Of a stretch of DNA of 10,826 bases, positions 7,926 through 10,826 are shown piece by piece. How positions within the stretch are numbered: position 1 is the first letter of the stretch; each line of letters starts with the position of its first letter. Below the pieces are notes generated by a model, which saw nothing but the letters and a program-made list of their open reading frames with translations, was not told the origin of the DNA and did no database searches. The stretch spans positions 1 through 10,826 of the forward strand of contig CBIFWW010000112.1 of the NCBI GenBank assembly GCA_966186435.1, read 5' to 3'. Source of the stretch: CBIFWW01 sp966186435 (GTDB lineage: Bacteria; Pseudomonadota; Gammaproteobacteria; Enterobacterales; Enterobacteriaceae). A program made the translations under genes and the position numbers.

Positions 7926-8270
7926 CTAAAACGGATTGTCGGCTGAAAAAGGTTCAGCAATCGCCACACCAAAATTCTTTAACCGGCAGGTAGCGGCAAA
8001 TTCATCCTGGATGTCGACAAACAGGCAAGGCTCCCCTTCACACTCCAGGATAGAGCTATCCACGGCAATATCGGTCAGGGCCATGCTCAGGTTTTGCATC
8101 ACCGACCAGGCTTTATCCCCGCTTGGGCTAAGCAAACGCAGGCCCACCAGGCAATTTTCCAACGGATGTCCGTTTTGCGGAATCGGTTCAACTCTCGAGC
8201 CTGAAAAACCCGATAACCAACGGTAGCAATGCGGCAAACGGTGGATAATAGATAATTGTAACGTGTTCAC
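7926..8270 (-). CDS. yejG: YejG family small protein
   Basis: A 114-residue protein of the same length as E. coli YejG and very similar throughout, above all in the C-terminal half (ILECEGEPCLFV, DEFAATCRLKNFGVAIAEPF). It has no signal peptide and no membrane segment, so it is cytoplasmic. The biochemical role is not established. From memory of the literature, the E. coli protein has a fold like domain III of elongation factor G and a link to aminoglycoside tolerance; the sequence alone does not show this. The start is GTG at 8268-8270, as in E. coli, with a well-placed ribosome binding site; the nearest upstream ATG (8288-8290) is out of frame. The TAG stop is only 2 bases from the stop of the convergent yejF. 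No clear -35/-10 pair was found upstream. Confidence 0.93.
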   Translation of the reverse strand: MNTLQLSIIHRLPHCYRWLSGFSGSRVEPIPQNGHPLENCLVGLRLLSPSGDKAWSVMQNLSMALTDIAVDSSILECEGEPCLFVDIQDEFAATCRLKNFGVAIAEPFSADNPF

Positions 8271-8277
8271 AGCAATT

Positions 8278-8282
8278 TCCCC
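8278..8282 (-). promoter_or_regulatory. Ribosome binding site supporting the yejG GTG start
   Basis: On the minus strand GGGGA is followed by 7 bases and then the GTG start codon at 8270-8268. It supports the GTG as the true start. Confidence 0.6.
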
Positions 8283-8321
8283 GGGAGCATAGTACTAAAT
8301 TTCACAAAAGTTCTACATTTA

Positions 8322-8338
8322 TGTTAACACGTTGTATA
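8322..8338 (+). promoter_or_regulatory. Operator-like direct repeat, site 1 (PhoP-box-like)
   Basis: TGTTAA-N5-TGTATA resembles the PhoP box pattern (T/G)GTTTA-N5-(T/G)GTTTA at 10 of 12 positions. The left part also forms the 8-bp palindrome TGTTAACA. It lies about 52-68 bases upstream of the yejG start, in reverse orientation to that gene. AT-rich DNA yields such matches by chance, so this is a weak call. Confidence 0.25.
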
Positions 8339-8373
8339 CGAATTGTGCCAATCGTAATTACCATCACGCATAA

Positions 8374-8390
8374 TGTTTAACATTGGTGTA
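8374..8390 (+). promoter_or_regulatory. Operator-like direct repeat, site 2 (PhoP-box-like)
   Basis: TGTTTA-N5-GGTGTA matches the PhoP box pattern at 11 of 12 positions. It overlaps a 13-base palindrome AATGTT-T-AACATT at 8372-8384. Its start is exactly 52 bases from that of site 1, about five helical turns, so both would face the same side of the DNA. No -10 element is at the right distance on the plus strand. Confidence 0.28.
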
Positions 8391-8572
8391 ATGGAACCGT
8401 TTACGTCCCGAATAATTAAATCCTGGTAAAGATCGGGTCGCCGCTATATGTATCGACAAATGAGATCTGACTCCACTTTTTTCACTACAACCCTGTGACT
8501 TAAAAGTCAGTCTAGCTTTACAAAAGCGAAACAAGTTTACGGATTTATGGCGGGGAATTGTTGATATGGATT

Positions 8573-8596
8573 AATGAAAAGGCACCTAAAGTGCCT
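8573..8596 (-). terminator. Rho-independent terminator of the rsuA-bcr operon
   Basis: On the minus strand AGGCAC (8596-8591), a 5-base loop TTTAG and GTGCCT (8585-8580) form a perfect 6-bp stem followed by TTTCATT. It lies about 10 bases past the bcr stop codon. The T-run is short and interrupted, so termination may be incomplete. On the plus strand no T-run follows the stem, so it works one way only. Confidence 0.75.
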
Positions 8597-8605
8597 GCCC
8601 ATTAA

Positions 8606-9799
8606 TTAACATGCTGCGCGGCTACGGCTAGCGTAGAGGTAAAAGAGAACTGAACTGGTGGCGCAGGCAGCCATCGACCACACCATCGGCCAGGCTGTAG
8701 TCAAGGTTGCCAGCGAGAGTAGCGCACCGACAACTGCCCCGATGCCAAAGCGGAAGGTACCCGCCAGGGAAGATGCCGTCCCGGCCATATGGGGGAATTC
8801 ATCGAGGATCACCGCCATCGCGTTGGATGATATCAGCGATACACAGCCGATAAATGCCGCCACACCCAGCACCATCGACCAGAACCCTAGCCCAAACAGG
8901 CTACTGGCTACCAGCCACAGCGCCATCACAAACTGCACCCACAGGCCACTACAGAACATACGTAGCGCCCCAACCCGGCGTACAAAGCGGCTATTGATCA
9001 TGGTCAGAACAAACAGGAACACGATATTCAGCGCAAAGTAGTAACCGAAATGCTCCGGTGCCACATGGTTAAGTTCGATATAGACAAACGGCCCGGCGCT
9101 CAGGAAGGAGAACATCCCGGCAAAGCTGAAACCGCTGGCCAGCATATAGCTCAGCACCTGCTTATGGCGGAATAAGGTGGCGAAGTTACGTAGCGTAGTA
9201 GTAACGTTGAATTTCTGGCGTTTCTCCACCGGCAGGGTTTCATGGATCATAAAGAAGATCATCACACAGGCCAGCAGCGCCGCCACCGCCAGGATCCAGA
9301 AAATCGCATGCCAGCTGCTCCACACCAATAGCGCCCCACCGATCATCGGGGCCAGCAACGGCGCTACGGTGGTAATCAGCATGACGAAGGACATCATCCG
9401 GGAGAACTCCTCGCGTGGGTAGATATCGCGCATCAGGGCGTTAATCACCACGCTGGCAGCGGCGGCAGACAGCCCGTGCAGGAAACGCATGAAAATAAGC
9501 TGATCCACACTCTGAGACAGGGCGCAGGCAATCGCCGCCAGGGCAAAGATAAACGTTCCACCCAGCACCACCGGCTTACGGCCCAGCGCATCCGCCATCG
9601 GGCCATAGAACAACTGCCCAATGGCAAAGCCCAGAATATAGGTGCTGAGGGTCATCTGGACACTACCAGCATCCACCGCAAACTGTTTGGCGATAACCGG
9701 TAGCGCCGGTAAATACATGTCGATGGATAACGGCATCAGCATGGCCAACAGGCCAAGGATAAAGACGATCCCGCGGGAAGAATTTTTCCTGGTGGTCAC
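8606..9799 (-). CDS. bcr: Bcr/CflA family multidrug exporter (bicyclomycin/sulfonamide resistance)
   Basis: A proton-driven exporter of the major facilitator superfamily, drug:H+ antiporter group with 12 membrane helices, in the inner membrane. In E. coli, Bcr in raised amounts gives resistance to bicyclomycin and to sulfathiazole, and it exports L-cysteine. The 397 residues match the E. coli length (about 396). Helix 1 holds the family motif SIDMYLPALP with Asp27; motif A follows helix 2 at residues 61-74 (GQLFYGPMADALGR, with Asp70 and Arg74). The stretches ASGFSFAGMFSFLSAGPFVYIE and SSNAMAVILDEFPHMAGTA-SSLAG are near-identical to E. coli. The start is GTG at 9799-9797 behind AGGAG. It is the second gene of an operon, 15 bases after rsuA. 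Presence of the gene does not by itself imply clinical resistance. Confidence 0.95.
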   Translation of the reverse strand: MTTRKNSSRGIVFILGLLAMLMPLSIDMYLPALPVIAKQFAVDAGSVQMTLSTYILGFAIGQLFYGPMADALGRKPVVLGGTFIFALAAIACALSQSVDQLIFMRFLHGLSAAAASVVINALMRDIYPREEFSRMMSFVMLITTVAPLLAPMIGGALLVWSSWHAIFWILAVAALLACVMIFFMIHETLPVEKRQKFNVTTTLRNFATLFRHKQVLSYMLASGFSFAGMFSFLSAGPFVYIELNHVAPEHFGYYFALNIVFLFVLTMINSRFVRRVGALRMFCSGLWVQFVMALWLVASSLFGLGFWSMVLGVAAFIGCVSLISSNAMAVILDEFPHMAGTASSLAGTFRFGIGAVVGALLSLATLTTAWPMVWSMAACATSSVLFYLYASRSRAAC

Positions 9800-9805
9800 T
9801 GATTG

Positions 9806-9810
9806 CTCCT
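9806..9810 (-). promoter_or_regulatory. Ribosome binding site supporting the bcr GTG start
   Basis: On the minus strand AGGAG stands 6 bases before the GTG start and lies in the 15-base gap after the rsuA stop. It decides for the GTG start over the first internal ATG (codon 20), which would cut into membrane helix 1. Confidence 0.7.
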
Positions 9811-9814
9811 GAAA

Positions 9815-10522
9815 TTAACCCTGTGAGACGCCAACGCTGGCGATCTCTTCTGCGGTTAACGGGCGGTATTCACCCGGAGCTAAATCGTCATCCAGGGCGA
9901 TTTCGCCGATACGCTCACGGTGCAGACCCACCACGCGGTTACCTACGGCGGCAAACATCCGCTTGACCTGATGGTAGCGGCCTTCACTGATGGTCAGGCG
10001 CACTTCCGTCGGAGTGATGATTTCCAACCGTGCGGGCTTGGTGAGATCTTTTTCATTATGCAACTGAACGCCAGCCTCAAATTGGGCAGCAACATCGTCT
10101 GCCACTGGGGTTTCCAGGGTGACGAAGTAGGTTTTCTCACAATGGTGGCGCGGGGACGTGATACGGTGAGACCACTGACCGTCATCGGTCATCAGCACCA
10201 GGCCAGTAGTGTCGATATCCAGACGGCCTGCGGCATGCAGCTTATAGGCTACTGGCTCATCCAGGAAGTAGAGCACTGTCGGGTGATCGGGATCATCGGT
10301 TGAGCAAACATAGCCTTCCGGCTTGTTCAGCATAAAGTAGCGCGGGCCTTCTTGCACCACCAGCGGGTTACCGTCATAGGCGATATCGTGCTCAGGCAAG
10401 ACTTTAAAAGAGGCGTCTTTTACCATTTCACCATCAATGGTGACGCGTTTGGCGCGGAGTTCACGGGTGGCGAGGGCACGGCTAATACCGAGCTGCTGAG
10501 CCAAAAACTTATCGAGTCGCAT
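9815..10522 (-). CDS. rsuA: 16S rRNA pseudouridine(516) synthase RsuA
   Basis: Converts uridine 516 of 16S rRNA to pseudouridine during assembly of the small ribosomal subunit. With the ATG at 10522-10520 it has 235 residues (231 in E. coli); the extra residues are at the C-terminus (GVSQG end). An N-terminal S4 RNA-binding domain (about 1-60, MRLDKFLAQQLG onward) is joined to the synthase domain. The catalytic Asp is residue 102 in GRLDIDTTG, the same number as in E. coli RsuA. Further family stretches are NKPEGYVCSTDDPDHPTVL and ISEGRYHQVKRMFAAVGN. The frame is open for 70 more codons upstream, running antisense into radD, but homology starts at MRLDKF. The ribosome binding site is poor: the only AGG is 13 bases from the ATG. 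It is the first gene of an operon with bcr. Confidence 0.95.
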   Translation of the reverse strand: MRLDKFLAQQLGISRALATRELRAKRVTIDGEMVKDASFKVLPEHDIAYDGNPLVVQEGPRYFMLNKPEGYVCSTDDPDHPTVLYFLDEPVAYKLHAAGRLDIDTTGLVLMTDDGQWSHRITSPRHHCEKTYFVTLETPVADDVAAQFEAGVQLHNEKDLTKPARLEIITPTEVRLTISEGRYHQVKRMFAAVGNRVVGLHRERIGEIALDDDLAPGEYRPLTAEEIASVGVSQG

Positions 10523-10573
10523 GGGGAATAGTTGCCTGTTATACCAATTGAGAAGCGAGAATGCTAATGAACA

Positions 10574-10579
10574 AGTATA
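10574..10579 (-). promoter_or_regulatory. Possible -10 element of the rsuA-bcr promoter
   Basis: On the minus strand TATACT matches the sigma-70 -10 consensus at 5 of 6 positions and would give a leader of about 45 bases before rsuA. No acceptable -35 is found 16-18 bases upstream, so the call is weak. A second candidate, TATAAC at 10543-10538, would leave a leader of only about 8 bases. Confidence 0.35.
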
Positions 10580-10624
10580 ACGGCCCACCCGAAGCGGAGA
10601 AAGGCCGATCTTTAACAATCTCCG

Positions 10625-10633
10625 TGGCATAAT
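10625..10633 (+). promoter_or_regulatory. Extended -10 promoter element of radD
   Basis: TGG-CATAAT combines the extended -10 TG (10625-10626) with a -10 hexamer matching TATAAT at 5 of 6. No good -35 stands 16-18 bases upstream, which is normal for extended -10 promoters. Transcription would start near 10640, about 24 bases before radD. Confidence 0.5.
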
Positions 10634-10663
10634 AGCGCTTCCATCCTTGATGCCAGAAACCAC

Positions 10664-10826
10664 ATGTCTTATACCCTGCGCCCCTATCAGCAAGAAGCCG
10701 TCGATGCCACCCTGCGCCACTTCCGCCAGCATGACGAAGCGGCCACCATTGTGTTGCCCACCGGGGCGGGTAAAAGTCTGGTGATTGCCGAACTGGCTCG
10801 GCTGGCCCGGGGCCGGGTGTTAGTAC
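10664..10826 (+). CDS. radD: RadD (YejH), superfamily 2 helicase-like DNA repair protein, 3' part missing
   Basis: RadD takes part in repair of double-strand breaks and supports RecA-dependent strand exchange; it is related to superfamily 2 helicases and binds SSB. Only the first 54 codons are inside the window. They show the Q-motif region (LRPYQQEAVDATL, residues 5-17) and Walker A PTGAGKS at 32-38 with the ATP-binding Lys37, the same number as in E. coli RadD. The following LVIAELARLARGRVLV is nearly identical to E. coli. The start is ATG 10664; a purine-rich ribosome binding site is weak (AGAAA just upstream). The gene is divergent from rsuA, with about 141 bases between start codons. The rest of the gene lies past the right edge. 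Confidence 0.92.
   Translation, partial: MSYTLRPYQQEAVDATLRHFRQHDEAATIVLPTGAGKSLVIAELARLARGRVLV

Larger units (their letters stand above)
8271..8605. other. AT-rich intergenic region between yejG and bcr
   Basis: This 335-base stretch has no credible gene. The longest frames with a possible start are very short, and none pairs a good ribosome binding site with a recognisable protein. On the yejG side it must hold the yejG promoter, but no strong -35/-10 pair is visible on the minus strand (TTGGCA near 8345-8350 with TAACAT at 8321-8326 has a 19-base spacer). It contains operator-like repeats at 8322-8338 and 8374-8390, an inverted repeat TGACTT-AA-AAGTCA at 8496-8509, a small GCTTT-ACA-AAAGC stem near 8515-8527 and the bcr terminator at its right end. 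A small RNA cannot be excluded, but no promoter-terminator pair supports one. Confidence 0.6.

Noticed and set aside
7942..7958. Hairpin GCTGAA/TTCAGC as terminator of the yej operon
   Set aside because: No T-run follows on the plus strand and only a weak one lies some distance away on the minus strand. It is inside the yejG coding sequence.
8494..8510. Possible CRP site with left half TGTGA and an inverted repeat TGACTT-AA-AAGTCA
   Set aside because: The right half matches TCACA at only 2 of 5 positions and no promoter is next to it. It is kept only as an inverted repeat in the intergenic entry.
8561..8574. FNR-like site TTGAT-N4-ATTAA (9 of 10 to the consensus)
   Set aside because: It sits beside the bcr terminator, nearly 300 bases from the yejG start, with no promoter to act on. 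Such AT-rich matches are frequent by chance.
8558..8605. Small open frame of 15 codons starting with TTG behind GGGG
   Set aside because: It would translate straight through the bcr terminator stem, uses a rare start codon and has no promoter.
10523..10732. Seventy-codon upstream extension of the rsuA reading frame
   Set aside because: It runs antisense into the radD start and across the promoter region, and RsuA homology begins exactly at MRLDKF. It is an open frame by chance.

Overview
The window is an ordinary chromosomal core block from a member of the Enterobacterales. It carries mepS, pdeN (rtn), yejA-yejB-yejE-yejF, yejG, bcr, rsuA and radD (yejH) in the order and orientation known from Escherichia coli. 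Every protein looks closely related to its E. coli counterpart but clearly diverged from it, so the organism is probably a non-Escherichia genus of the order; the genus cannot be fixed from this window. I see no insertion sequence, phage gene, tRNA, rRNA, CRISPR array or other sign of horizontal transfer, and no new multi-gene system.

Positions 1-711: the 3' part of mepS, a murein endopeptidase lipoprotein cut by the left edge just before its lipobox cysteine, followed by a hairpin at the stop codon and a strong intrinsic terminator. Positions 712-2280: pdeN, a membrane-bound c-di-GMP phosphodiesterase with a periplasmic CSS sensor domain. Positions 2281-7923: a near-consensus sigma-70 promoter and then the tightly packed operon yejA-yejB-yejE-yejF, a complete peptide ABC importer (periplasmic binding protein, two permeases, one polypeptide with two ATPase domains), with coupled or nearly coupled junctions throughout.

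Positions 7926-8270 (minus strand): yejG, which meets yejF tail to tail with only 2 bases between their stop codons. Positions 8271-8605: an AT-rich intergenic region without a gene, holding the yejG upstream region, several small palindromes or direct repeats that look like binding sites, and the terminator of bcr. Positions 8606-10522 (minus strand): an rsuA-bcr operon (16S rRNA pseudouridine synthase, then a major facilitator drug exporter). Positions 10523-10663: a divergent promoter region. From 10664: the first 54 codons of radD, a helicase-family DNA repair protein, cut by the right edge.

The genes span cell-wall growth (mepS), second-messenger turnover (pdeN), peptide uptake (yejABEF), ribosome maturation (rsuA), drug efflux (bcr) and DNA repair (radD). 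Apart from the yej importer and the rsuA-bcr pair they are neighbours rather than one pathway. The points worth a second look are regulatory: the yejF/yejG junction, the repeats upstream of yejG, the pdeN-yejA junction and the double hairpin after mepS.
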